A DNA stretch of 15,330 bases from Spirogloea muscicola. Lineage: Eukaryota > Streptophyta > Zygnematophyceae > Spirogloeales > Spirogloeaceae. Position numbers and translations under genes: made by a program. Location: the NCBI GenBank assembly GCA_009602725.1, contig WELB01000324.1, forward strand, positions 1 to 15,330, in the 5' to 3' direction. The notes beneath the pieces were generated by a model that did no database searches, was not told the origin of the DNA, and saw nothing but the letters and a program-made list of their open reading frames with translations. Shown here in pieces: positions 1 through 10,923 of the stretch; position 1 is the stretch's first letter; each line of letters opens with the position of its first letter.

Positions 1-141
1 GACAGCGGCGGCGGCGGCGGCGGCCGGCGCCCGCAGCGGACGTTGTATCTGAAAGGCAAATCACACTCCCTGGAAACGGCAGCGGCGGTGCCCCGTCTCC
101 GATCGGCGGCAGTTGGAAGCGGCCGCGCCGGGCGACATGCG
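1..141 (+). promoter_or_regulatory. 5' flank / 5' UTR of ARP2 with CGG repeat
   Basis: This GC-rich leader precedes the ARP2 start. It opens with a run of CGG triplets at about 5-24. An out-of-frame ATG at 137 opens a four-codon upstream ORF (MRWQ, stop 149-151) that overlaps both in-frame ATGs of ARP2, at 142 and 148. No TATA-like element is visible in the short stretch available. The transcription start cannot be placed from sequence alone. Confidence 0.5.
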
Positions 142-151
142 ATGGCAATGA
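137..151 (+). other. Four-codon upstream ORF overlapping the ARP2 start
   Basis: The ATG at 137-139 is followed by three codons and a TGA at 149-151. It is out of frame with ARP2. Its stop overlaps the second in-frame ARP2 ATG (148-150) as ATGA. Whether it lies within the mRNA depends on the unmapped transcription start. Confidence 0.35.
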
Positions 152-3100
152 CGCCCAGGGAGAAGGTGGTGGTCTGCGACAGTGGCTCCGGGGTGATTTT
201 TTCCACGATACTTGGCCTCTTCGCTTGACGTGGCCGCAACTGCGCCAAGCGCCGAGCGAGCGCCGAGCGCCGAGCGCGCCGCTGCAGCTGCCGGCCGCTT
301 CGGCTGTGGCCGGCACTGCTGGACCATCAGTTGTCCGCTACTAGACTGCATCGAAAGCCAGGCGACTTGTCCAGACGCGGAGCTTGCCAAGCGCGCCGCA
401 TGACAGAGTAGCCAGTCCATTATGGTTCAGCTCGTGTTGCGCGCTCCTTTCATATCACCACTGCGAGGAGGTTGCATGGCGTAGACGAGGGCGTCGGACA
501 AGTGCATGTAATGGACACTGCTTGTGCTAGGTCGGGGCATATGTGTCATCTCCGAGTTGACGAATGTAGCTGCAAAGTTATGTAGATGCTTGCTTACAGT
601 TTGCCACTTTGCATTGTCTTGATTCTTGGACCCGTATTGCGTGAAGTTTGTCAAATGCGGATATGCTGGGAGCAACTTTCCTCGCGCAGTGTTCCCTTGC
701 ATCGTGGGGAGATCCGTCATGCCCTTTGAAGATGAATCGACAGGCAAGCCAGGAAAAGTGAGTGCCTTCTGTAAGTTGCATTTTGTGCAGTTAGAGATTA
801 TGGATGTTCAGGTGCCATATATGTATAACATTAAGTTCAATGCACACGTGATTCAGCAGTTGTTGAGAAGCTTCAGAAAGTATTAAGCTGCCAATTGCAT
901 GCCTCGGTTTTTGGCTGACAGCCTGCATGGTCCCTTATGCCCCTATGCAGGATGTATATATAGGTGAAGAGTGTGCAAATCTTCAACAGCAGCTAGACGT
1001 GAGCTACCCGGTTGCCAACGGAGTCGTGCAGAATTGGGAGGATATGGAGTTGGTCTGGGAGCATGCCTTTCACTACCATCTCAAAGTAAGCTACTTCTGC
1101 AATCCATTCCTGCTTGCTGATTTTGATATGTTGTTCATCTGACTGAAGCTGTCTCTACTGATCTTGGTGAAATCCATCTGCAGTCTGCATTGCCATGGAC
1201 TGACATGGGCTGGCCTGCGTCCATGTTCACGCGCAGATTGATGGATCTGAAAGCATCCTGTTGACAGATCCACCTCTGAATCCGCGGCCGATCAGGGAGC
1301 GCATAGTAGGTACTAATTTGATATGAGTAGTTCACCAGGAAATCATGCCAGGACGGGCATTACTTGTTGCCATTGAGAAACTTCAGTGCCACAAAGGAAA
1401 GCTGTAAGGCACGCAGGATAGATGTGAGCAGCACAGCGCTTGGACTTCGTATGAGCAGCAGGAAGGCAATTTGTTAGCATAAGCAGACTCCTGGTAGCAA
1501 ACGGGCTTTGCCAGTCTACAAGACTTCCATTCTGAGATTGACATTGCTGTGTACCTCGTCAACAGATCCAGATTATGTTTGAGAACTTCAACTTTGAGCA
1601 AGTCTTCATTCAAAATCAAGCAATACTGAGCTTATATGCTCAAGGTCTGCCCCAGTATATCAAGTCTCACAATCTACCTTGTAATGGTTGAAGGATATCA
1701 TATGAGTGCTCACCATGATGTTTACCTTGCTCAAATGTCCGTAGCTTCCTGCCTACATGATGTCTGTTGCTCGCCATTCTCTCGGCTCGTGCATAGCTTG
1801 TCTAGTAAATAGCAGAAAGTAGGTAATCAGAAGCCTTGCCATCACATGGCCTGATAAGATCTCAGTTTTGACAGGTCTGCTAACAGGACTAGTAGTAAAT
1901 TCAGGAGATGGGGTGACGCATGTGGTGAGCCTCGTAGTATTGGGAGGTGAATGAGGTGCACGTAACTGCTTTCTAGAGATGGAGATTTGCTTGAAAACTG
2001 TAGGTGGCAGGACATAAAGTTGAGGAGTAAACTCGTACTACTTCCACAGGGTGCAACCACCAACCACATGGACATATTAGCGTTCATTGTGCTCTTTAGG
2101 CAGCCTCCTTGAAATAGGGCACAGCTTAGATTGGGATTTCACTTACGTAGTACTTGCTCACTCTGACATTTCCTTGTATCATACAGGTTGCAGTTGTTGA
2201 TGGGTTTGCCTTCCCCCACCTTACCAAGCGCTTGAACATTGCTGGCAGACATATTACTAGTCACCTGATTGACCTCCTCTTCCAGCGTGGGTAAGTGAAC
2301 ATACAATGCTTAACCTGGCATCACAGGCTAAATGGTCACGTGAACCCTTTCTGTTGTTGGTAGAGAAATGCTCCAAAAGTAGCTGGTGTGAAGTCTAAGA
2401 AAAGCTGATTTGCTACGTCAAGAGTGCCTCAATTGTCCTTCCAATAGTGAAGTGATACGCCTGAGTGCTGCAGGTACTCTTTCAATCAGACAGCTGATTA
2501 TGAGACAGTCAGAATCCTGAAAGAGCAACTTTGCTACATCAGGTTCACACCAATATCTTCAGCACATTTACATCAAGACAAAATAGCTTCATTGCAAGGG
2601 TCTTCGTCATCAAAAGGGCATGTCTTGTTTAGAGCGCTTCAACGCAGCCAGATGCTGGCTGATGTAAGCCCTTTGTAAGAAGACCTGGGGCGCGGTTGGA
2701 GTATGCAGTTATGACATCAAGCGGGAAATGCAGTTGGCGATGGAGACCACTGTATTGATGAAGTCATACACGGTTTGTGAGAAATCCCAGGCAACTACAG
2801 AAGTCAGATGACGGCAGCACTTGCATGCAGCTGTTGTAGCACAGGTGCAGATGTTCTACTGAATGCTTGTTTGAAATTGGAAATTAGAGAAACAGCATGT
2901 ATAATTGTCCTTGTTCATTGGTGTCTACTCTTCCAGTTGCCAGATGGAAGAGTGATCAAGATTGGATCAGAGCGATTTCAAGCTCCAGAAATCCTCTTCA
3001 ACCCTGTGTGTGCCACTGACCTTCCAAGTGCGCTGAGCTTAAGCTAGACCTGGGATGAGAAAACTGCAAAGTACTTCTTGCTGACGTCCTTCTCAGGCCT

Positions 3101-4149
3101 TAACAATGTTTGGTGCCTGAAACCTATCCAGTGTGATGACGTTCTGTTGTAATCATAGGAGCTTATAGGGGTGGAGGGGGGTGGCCTGGCTGACATGGTG
3201 TTCAGATGCATCCAAGAGATGGACATTGACAACCGCACGGAGGTAAGCTTTATTTAAGATCTCCTCTGAATGTCGAGGGCATGGTTGCAGCCCTACGTGG
3301 CTACTTTGCAAAGGAGGAGATGAATGGCGTGAAGACGAGGAGCAGCGCTCAGGGCTTGGCAGCTAATGGTTTTGGTATCGCTACTCGGTCTTTGGTCGTG
3401 CCAGCTATACCAGCATATTGTGTTGAGTGGAGGGACGACAATGTTTCCTGGCCTGCCGACCAGGTACTGTGGGCCTATCACCTCACATCAATATACAGTT
3501 GCAGCTTGCTTAAGGTGCCACATCTGCTTGTTTCCTTATATTACACTTGATTGGCACTTGATATGCGCCCTCTAACATTGCAGACTTGAGAAGGAGCTCA
3601 AGGCTCTGTATATGACACATGTGCTGAAGGGGAACAGAGAAGGCATGAAGGTCAGCTCTTGCACTTAATTAAGGCCATATCTGAAGCACATTGCTGGCCA
3701 CTATGTGGTGCACTGTTATTAAAGACTGATGATGGGATCAGTCAACGGCTCATTTGCCGACTATATTTATAGAGGTCTGAGCTCCTCTTTAGCTGCAAAG
3801 GAGATCAGGCTGTCACAGAAAGCCTGTTCACAGCAGAGTAACAGCTTAAACTTGTACTTGTACTTCTGCAGAGATTTCGAATGAGGCTAGAAGATCCGCC
3901 TGGGCGAAAGCACATGGTGTATCTTGGTGGCGCAGTCCTTGCGGATCTCATGAAGGTGCTATTAGTCATATCTCACAATATCATCAGCTGTGCTGCTTGC
4001 TGCGGTCTTCAGCTTCTGGGTGGACCAAAGTAATTGTTACTCATTCAGTCACATGTGCTCACATCCAGGACATGCCTGAAGCTTGGATCTCAAGAAAAGA
4101 ATATCAGGAGGAGGGCCCGAGATGTCTTCGAAAATGTGGCCAACCATAG
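142..4149 (+). CDS. ARP2: Actin-related protein 2 (Arp2/3 complex subunit), 15 exons
   Basis: This is the ATP-binding subunit of the Arp2/3 complex, which nucleates branched actin filaments in the cytoplasm. Exons read 142-192, 647-757, 951-1085, 1237-1305, 1566-1644, 1875-1924, 2187-2290, 2474-2542, 2709-2772, 2937-3005, 3159-3242, 3405-3463, 3584-3650, 3872-3955 and 4069-4149. All introns are GT-AG, and every phase matches. The product is 391 aa, against about 390 for plant and animal ARP2. Visible actin-fold landmarks are the phosphate-1 loop [17 protein letters not shown] (residues 9-25), the ARP2-type [15 protein letters not shown], and a catalytic Gln at 140 in [11 protein letters not shown]. 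The phosphate-2 loop is at 157-161, [12 protein letters not shown] follows, then [12 protein letters not shown] (302-313), and [18 protein letters not shown] ends at 365. Segments such as [18 protein letters not shown] and IQEMDIDN are closer to plant ARP2 than to actin or ARP3 as I remember them. The first Asp of the phosphate-2 loop is Asn (N157). ATG 142 was chosen as the first in-frame start; 148 is an alternative. Confidence 0.96.
3724..3743 (+). repeat. Small hairpin inside ARP2 intron 13
   Basis: GACTGAT at 3724-3730 is complementary to ATCAGTC at 3737-3743 across a six-base loop. It lies in the 221-base intron between exons 13 and 14. It may be chance secondary structure, and no function is claimed. 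Confidence 0.3.
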
Positions 4150-5036
4150 TCAGCAACTATGTAGCACATAAAAGATATTAGATGAGTCCAACGTGCAGCT
4201 CAAGTCATGCTGCTGTGGCATTATTCTTCTTCATCCCAAGTTTCCAGTTACTTAGCAATCACATGTATCAGCAGCTAGACGCCCTGTGCTTTGGCTGGGC
4301 CTTCATGTCCCTCCCTTCTTGTCCACTTGAAGGACACTCTGACACACCGCAAAAGTCATCTGGTTGAGCTCGCAGATTTGCCTCGCCTTCCTCATCCAGT
4401 CCCTTCTTCTCACGCTGTGAAGGTCTGCAATTTGCATACATAAAGGCCCACACATCATCATCATTACGGACGATGTTGATCACCCATAGATACTCGTTAC
4501 AGACCACTACAGCTGCACCAAGTGATCAACCATACAACTGCCGAGCCCCGCTGAGCGACTGCACAAGCGAGGCTGAGCAGTAAATCGCAAGTACGCGTAA
4601 ACAACAAGCCAACCTCCAGTCGCATTGGCTCGCCTGGTAGACACAGTTGGAAAAGACACATCATAAGCTGTTCCTCTTGCCATGTATTGACCAATGGTGC
4701 GCGACTTGCTCAGTGATCGAAGTGGCGGTGGTGCAAAAGCGATAGCGAGAAAGGGCGAGGATACATAGTGTCTGGCGAATATAGTTTCTGTTGAAGGTTT
4801 CGAATCGTGCTTCTGGAAACACGGGTTCGATTGTGCTGGAAAACCCAGATAAAGATAACTGCAGCTGGGCGACGGAGCCAGGTCCCTCGGCGGGGACCTC
4901 CCGCATGGCGCCACGGACGGCCGCGATCGTCCGCATCCCACGGCGTCGATAGTCCGCCGTGGAACCACCGCCCCCAACTCCGATCCCGCCAGCCGGCCCC
5001 CGGTCAGCCATCAGTCAGCTCCGCCCGCCGACAGCC
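4150..5036. other. Intergenic: ARP2 3' flank and promoter side of the plastid gene
   Basis: I see no convincing gene in this stretch. It must hold the ARP2 3' UTR and the 5' flank of the next gene. The canonical chlorophyte polyadenylation signal TGTAA is absent on the plus strand. A short inverted repeat, AGCCAA (4607-4612) and TTGGCT (4625-4630), contains CCAAT-like cores and could be promoter-proximal, but this is weak. GC content rises sharply from about 4860 toward the downstream start, as in the 5' flanks of the other two genes. Minus-strand open frames here show no recognisable protein. Confidence 0.6.
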
Positions 5037-8000
5037 ATGGCGCGCGCCGCTGCCGCCGCCGCCGCCGCCGCGCCGTCGCGGCGGGGCGGCTCTCCGTCGT
5101 CGTTGCCCTGTTCCGTGAGGCACGGTAGGGAGGTGCAGCCGAGCTGCACTTGCTGTCGGGCTGCTCGCTGCGCTTCCGGCGTCGCGCGTCGTGGTGCTGA
5201 GAGTGGGACGCCGGCAGCGCTGCGGGCGCGACAAGCTCCCCGCATTGCCTGACTGCGACGCCATCTGTATGCCAGGCCGGTCACGATGCACTGGTGGCCT
5301 CCGAGCGCGAGCCAAGGCCAATGTAGAGCGCCTTACGGGGTGAGCCTCGTATGTCACTACTCCTCGTCACGGAGCTGTTGCAGGCTGCCCATGTCTTGCC
5401 CGCCGTATCGACTGAAGCCCCGGCTTTCGCCACGTTTCTGAGACTCTGACAGCATTGACAAGGAGAACAAGAAGGGGCAGCAGAGTCGTGACAGGCAGTT
5501 CGAATCCCTTGTGCCGAACTTCCTCTACCCGAGCTTCAACGTCCTGAGTGGGCCTTCCAAGGTAGCTCAACGAGGAGCCTGGTGCTAGCAGTCAGGAGCC
5601 ATTTGGCTCCTGGCTGCCATCTTGCTCATAAGCTGAGCAAGTTGGCAGCATTGGTGGCCAGGCCTGGTCGTCGCAATCCACCAAACCTGGCTATTTCATG
5701 GGCACGTTCAGCTGTTGCTTGCCTGCTGCAGCTGGCTAGACTGGGCCTGCTGGCCACAGGCGTCACTGCAGCATTCTGCAGCATGCAGATTGGCGTCAAG
5801 ATACTGGAGGTGAGGTGGTTTTGGAAGCTGATCTAGGTATTTCTATCTAGTTCTGGGCGACGCAAGAGGGCGAGCATTCCTGGACCAAGCTGTAGCAAAT
5901 GCGCAGAAGGCTACGGCTCGTGTAGCATATGGATGGGAATCAAGACATAGCTGTGACGCCAATGGACAAGTACAGTAATCACAATTTCGTCATTCACTAG
6001 TCTGCAACCACGGATCATAGACGGTGTGCTTTCTGTAGGCCGTTGATGCCGTGCCAATCCTTCCGCAATTTGAAGTTCTCGTGGGTAGCATCTTGAGTAC
6101 AAACTTCATGACCAAGTATCTCCTTGGGGGAGAAGGTAATCCGCTACCCTTGACATTGTTCTGATCTACTAATGATAGTTGCATGCGGAAGTGATTACTT
6201 GGTAGGTAGTGTGTATCTTGCAGGGTTCAAATTCTGGAGAAAGTAGGTCTACAAGTCAGAGGCTCTGAACAATCGAACTTACATCTGTCGTTTGCTGCAG
6301 GAAGGGCTAGACTGCTGTCCTTCTTTGAAGGTGCATGGGACCAGATTTCTGGCATCAGCATCGAGCAACTGAATGAGCCGGAACCTAGCATGCTGGATGT
6401 ACGTCCTGCTAAGCAAGCATGACCCCATGACCTGATGACCCATGAAACGGCTGCCACGTGCGCTGGCCAGTGCATGCTGATACACATCCCCATGTATGTA
6501 TGCTACCATATCTCTGAGGACTTCTTATGTTCATGGGAGTCAAGGGCAACCACTGCAGGTTCAACTTCGTGCTCTTGTTGACGAGCACCTTGCCACCATG
6601 GAGACAGGAAGCGGAGAACCTGCTACTGCTCAGCTTCTTGACAAGCAGTCTCTCCTCATTGAACTCAAGAACTTTGTATCTTCACGAGACAGGAAGGTAG
6701 GCTCGCTGCTTTCAACGAAGGCCAATGCTGGAGGACAACAGGGAATCAGTAGAGGCCTCAATGATCAGATGTTCAAACCTACAAATTTACGTGATAGCAG
6801 GCGGAGAATTTTGCATAAGCACCAGGAAGGAGAGTAGGTAGAGAGGGAAGCTCTTACAGCTATTCTCTCCCTTACTTCATTTCGCTAGATTGTGTCTGCA
6901 GTCAAGGTTTGCAGTGTCATTGACTCACCCACAGTAAGGCTCTGAGACCGCAAGGCATGTTGAGATTGAATCGTTGATGTACTTTTGTGTACCTTTCAGG
7001 CTAGACAGATAAATGCAGTACTCAGAAAAGACATTCAAGAGCTGCAACTCGAGAAGGTAATCCTGCCAGCGTATAATCACGTCTGGCATGCAGCATCTCC
7101 AAGCATAGAACTCGCCTTACACTATAATAGCATCTGAGAAGATTGTATAGTCACTTGCAAAGACTGAGATAGCACTTGCAGCCTATGGCAGGTCATGATT
7201 GTTGACAGGAAGGTCTCCCAGCTGCAGTCTGAAGTCAATTTGTTGAAGGTGAATACTCATGCTGAGCTCTTTCAAGTGCTATTGCACAGCTACTGTATTC
7301 ATGGCTAATTGCTATCAGTGATACAGTGGGCATTTCGTACGTAGAGCTGCAGCTCAGTCCTATCACGCCTGCCCCTCTTGCAGGATTGATTGCGCAATAT
7401 GCATACTCATATGCCCTTGCGATATTTGCAGGGGGAGCAGAAGGATGCCCTGGAACACGTATCATCTCTCACAGCGAAATTGACTGAAGCAAGCCATGAG
7501 CTTGGTTGTATGAGGCAGTCAATGCAAGAGCTTGAGGCTGTCAATAGAGAGGTGATTTTTCTGCATAATGTATGTACCCACTGAGATGAAGTCATGGGGA
7601 GACTGTCAAGGCCTCTCCCTCATAAGCATCCGGCCTGCTCGAAGTTGGTCATCAAATGTATTTACTGCATTTGGCGGCTGTTTATGTGATGCAGCTGCAG
7701 GAACTTGTGTTGGCAGCTGACGTAGAAAAGAAGGCTCTTCAGGATGGGATTCTTGCAGCTGAGGCCTCATTAAAGAAAGCGGAGGAAGGCCATGCCAGAC
7801 AAGTACATGAAATCCGAGCTGAGCTCCTCTATCAGCTCGAAAAGTCGAAGGAAGACCAGGCTGCTCTGATGCAGTCCAGGAAGGTCCGCTATCATCTGTC
7901 CAATATTTTGTTTTATTAAAATTTCTCGTGGCGAGGTGATGGTGCACTATGGCATCTTGACTGCGATACTTATTCTTGATCTCACAGTTAAGGTGAATCT

Positions 8001-10923
8001 TTGCATTTCCAGGGGTAGAGGAAAATGCACATGAACTCATGACATGCTTATTTGTGCAGTCTGCAGCAGATTCAGAGCAGGCAAAACACCTTCGGACTAT
8101 CAGAGACATGGAGATAACAATCAAGGAGAAGGATGCTTCAGCAGTCACTTTGCAAGCATCTATAGAGCAATACAGACAAGATGAGGCTAAGGTTAGATGG
8201 TCACCTCTTCAATCAGAGACACACATGGATGTTGCAATCCAACAATGCAAAGCAGCTGTCTTTTTCCTGAAAGGATTAAGTAGCAATTTAATGAAAGTGT
8301 CACACCAGCTTCTAGCAATGAAGCCTTCATTCCAGCAACTGCTGCAAGTGCCTTGCCTTACTTCCTCTTTGGTAGATCCTTCCCTGTGGTCACTGGAGCT
8401 AACACAAGAGTATGGCCGTCGTCTGCAGCTCCAGGAGCAATCATCACAGCTGGCCATGGAGAAGGAGGTGCTCAGTCAGCAGATGAAGGTGCTAGAGAAG
8501 GGACGGGCAGAGGCAGAGGCAGCCCTGAAAGACGCTGAGGTCAGGCTCCACATGGACCTTGTGCGAGGCAGGCAGGACCTGCAGGAGCAGATGCAAGCTG
8601 TCAAGAAGGATCACCAGCTTGCCATTTGCTCACTTGAGGTCTGTGACTGCTTATGTCAATGTATGGCTTAGACAGCACTTCCAAGACAGCATCTTTTAAG
8701 CAGCAGCAGTAAAAGTGCCTCAACATGGCAGCCTGTAACTGCAGCACAAATGCAACTTCGAAGCTTGAGTGTGAACTCTCTCTCCTTGGCTAGAAGGTGG
8801 GAGACGTTCTGATGCCTGGTATCCCTTGAAAATCTACTTTTACTTTGCAGGAGGCTCTGAGATTAAAGTCTGAGGAGTGTGCAAGAGCAGCATCCAAAGT
8901 CAAGGAGACAAATGCAGATGTTCAACAACTCCTTGCATGCCTTGCAAAAGCTCAGGAGGAAACCGCTAAGGTACAATACTCCACTTAAGGCTCACATGGG
9001 CTTGTGCCACGTAGTTGACGTTACTAGGCATACTCTGGTATGACAACGAGCTACAAAGTTCATGAAGTTTCTTCTCATGAGCAGACGAAGGCAAGTGCCT
9101 TAGAGACTGCTAGTAGCAGCAGAGAACTTGTTGAGCAAGTACACATGCTGGAGAAGGAGAAGGCAGACCTGATCGCTGGTAGTGAGGCAGCCCAGACCAA
9201 GCACCTCGACGAATTGAAGAAGAGCCAATTGGACCTTCTTCAGAAGCTGGAAGCAGCCAAGAATGAAGAGATGGCTGCTGCCAGAGCTTATAAGGTAGCT
9301 TTCAGATGTCCAGCTTACCTGCTCCAAATGGCACAAAGGCCTCAGTATTTTTCTGGGCAACAGGAGACGGTACCACAGACTGGTTTAGCTATCCCCAGAC
9401 ATACTTGGTTTTGGTTCTTTACACACATCAAGGGCTGTCACTGTTGGCTGCTTCACCTAAGTAGACGGTCAATGCTGTTGGTCTCTATCTCTTGTTTGCA
9501 GGAATCCTTGAATGAGCAGAAGTCACAGCACACAGAAGCTCTTCAGCAAGTGCAGCTCATCTCCGCTACTCACAAGCAGAGAGCTGACAGCCTCGAAACA
9601 GCCTTGGCTAAGGTCAGGGTCCAACTTGTACAATCTGAGGATAGGCCATCCTTCAGCTGTCAAATTTCCTCATTCTCTCATGACATCCATGAATATGGCT
9701 TGTAACACCTGCTTTTTGGGCATCTGAGAGCCTATGCTCCAACTTCAGGCATGTATGTGTTGATTGACGCTTTAATTTGAAAGGTGCTTGAGAAACTAGT
9801 ACTTAAGAACAAATCGTGACATATGTGCCTTGTATGTAACCATGATAGCCGGTATCTTGTTTTATGCTCAACAACTCATATGCAAGTTACAGCTGGATGT
9901 GGATCAAGCTACTGTGAAGAGAGAAGCTACCCTACCGTTGGCTGCCTTGAAGGAAGAGGTAGACAGTCCTCTGCATTTGCTATTCTATCGTGATGGTTGC
10001 AATCAAGACGTCAGTGATGGCCATCCGACCCTTTACCATCCGTTGGCGACGTCATTCCATCATATGCAGGGCAGCCATGCTGACAAATTGATAGAGTAGT
10101 TTAACAGCTTAAGGAGCTCCTGTGTATACTCGATGCAGCAATGGAATCATTCAGAATACTGAGATGTCGCAGTATGAGATGTCTTCCTTCACAGGCTGTT
10201 ATTTCTCCCCTTGGCAATCAACTCATGGATGAGCGACGACAAGAGGAAGGTGATGCCTCCCCGAGTGACTTGGACGGAAAGGTTGCCCAGACAGAGGAGG
10301 TGATTGCAGCAGGCCTTGAGGCCTCTGTGGCCCCAAAGCGTGAACCAGAGCGCACTTTCACAGAGAAGGAGCTGATGGTGATGACAAACCCACGTCCTGC
10401 CTCACAATGTGATGATATGTTGACACGCCCATCAGAAACACAAACCCCAAAACAGTTAGAATGTGCTACGTAGACACAGTGACCCTTTGATTGATCATAT
10501 AAATGATAAAGCAAGACCTTAGCTACTTTCCAGAGCCGAGAGCCATCAACATAGGCTGATCGTGGCTTGGCTGTGCCAGGCGCACTGCGGGGAGATTCGA
10601 AAGCAGTACGTGGATATTGCTAAGCCCGCCAAGGAGCAGAAGGCGGGTGTTGAAGCCCTCGTGCAGGTGTCACACTGTACAACACCGGTCAATTTATCTG
10701 CTCGATGTTGGCAATAGAATGTGGGGGCCATCACATAACAACTACCGAGTTGCAGGGTGAGCACAGTCCAACGAGACTCTCTTCTTGGTAGTTTTCTGTG
10801 CTCAGCCATACTTGTGTCATCTTGCAGGCCCTGGTGCACCTGGGAGCAAATCCAAAGTGGGCATCGGAGTATGTGTTGCGCTCAATGACTTACGAGTGCA
10901 GCAAAGCGCGAAAATCGACATGA
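5037..10923 (+). CDS. Plastid-targeted CAAD/CURT1-like membrane protein with long coiled coil, about 20 exons
   Basis: Exons are read as 5037-5124, 5276-5339, 5453-5561, 5732-5809, 6039-6135, 6301-6398, 6559-6696, 7000-7056, 7192-7248, 7432-7551, 7695-7883, 8060-8191, 8429-8638 (acceptor could be 8399), 8851-8970, 9085-9294, 9502-9612, 9893-9958, 10108-10377, 10580-10666 and 10828-10923. Phases agree throughout, giving about 798 aa. Residues 1-50 are Ala/Arg/Ser-rich without acidic residues until about 47, typical of a chloroplast transit peptide. The start has a CCATGG context. Residues about 88-165 hold two hydrophobic helices. They are joined by AVDAVPILPQFEVLVGSIL and followed by KYLL, an Arg and IS-G, the pattern of CAAD/CURT1 thylakoid-curvature domains. 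From about 179 to 648 the protein is heptad-like coiled coil rich in Glu, Lys, Gln and Leu. A Pro/Glu-rich stretch follows, then a basic C-terminus. The likely role is a plastid-membrane-anchored filamentous organiser, comparable in architecture to plant MFP1; this is inference. The 3' end is the least certain part, because reading past 10377 gives a stop at 10471-10473. Confidence 0.78.
10378..10579 (+). other. Probable intron near the 3' end, or alternative terminal exon ending at 10473
   Basis: After ELM the sequence reads ATG|GTGATG, a reasonable phase-0 donor. The next convincing coding block begins at 10580 after CTGTGCCAG. If the donor is not used, translation continues 31 codons to a TAG at 10471-10473, and the protein lacks its last 60 residues. 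Both ends are plausible; transcript data would choose. Confidence 0.5.

Noticed and set aside
246-280. Short GCGCCGA-type tandem repeats in ARP2 intron 1
   Set aside because: There are only a few imperfect copies in a GC-rich intron start, so I see no evidence of a functional element.
4507-4977. Minus-strand open frame of 156 codons upstream of the plastid gene
   Set aside because: There is no recognisable domain, its composition is biased, and it overlaps a shifted open frame of similar quality. It lies in the presumed leader/promoter of the plus-strand gene.
5004-5357. Minus-strand open frames of about 90-117 codons opposite the plastid gene start
   Set aside because: They are shadows of GC-rich transit-peptide exons, with no conserved sequence.
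5501-5511. tRNA B-box-like GTTCGAATCCC
   Set aside because: It is part of the coding exon RQFESLVP. No A box or cloverleaf was found upstream.
6223-6233. tRNA B-box-like GGTTCAAATTC
   Set aside because: No acceptor stem or anticodon arm can be drawn around it. It lies in an intron of the coiled-coil gene.
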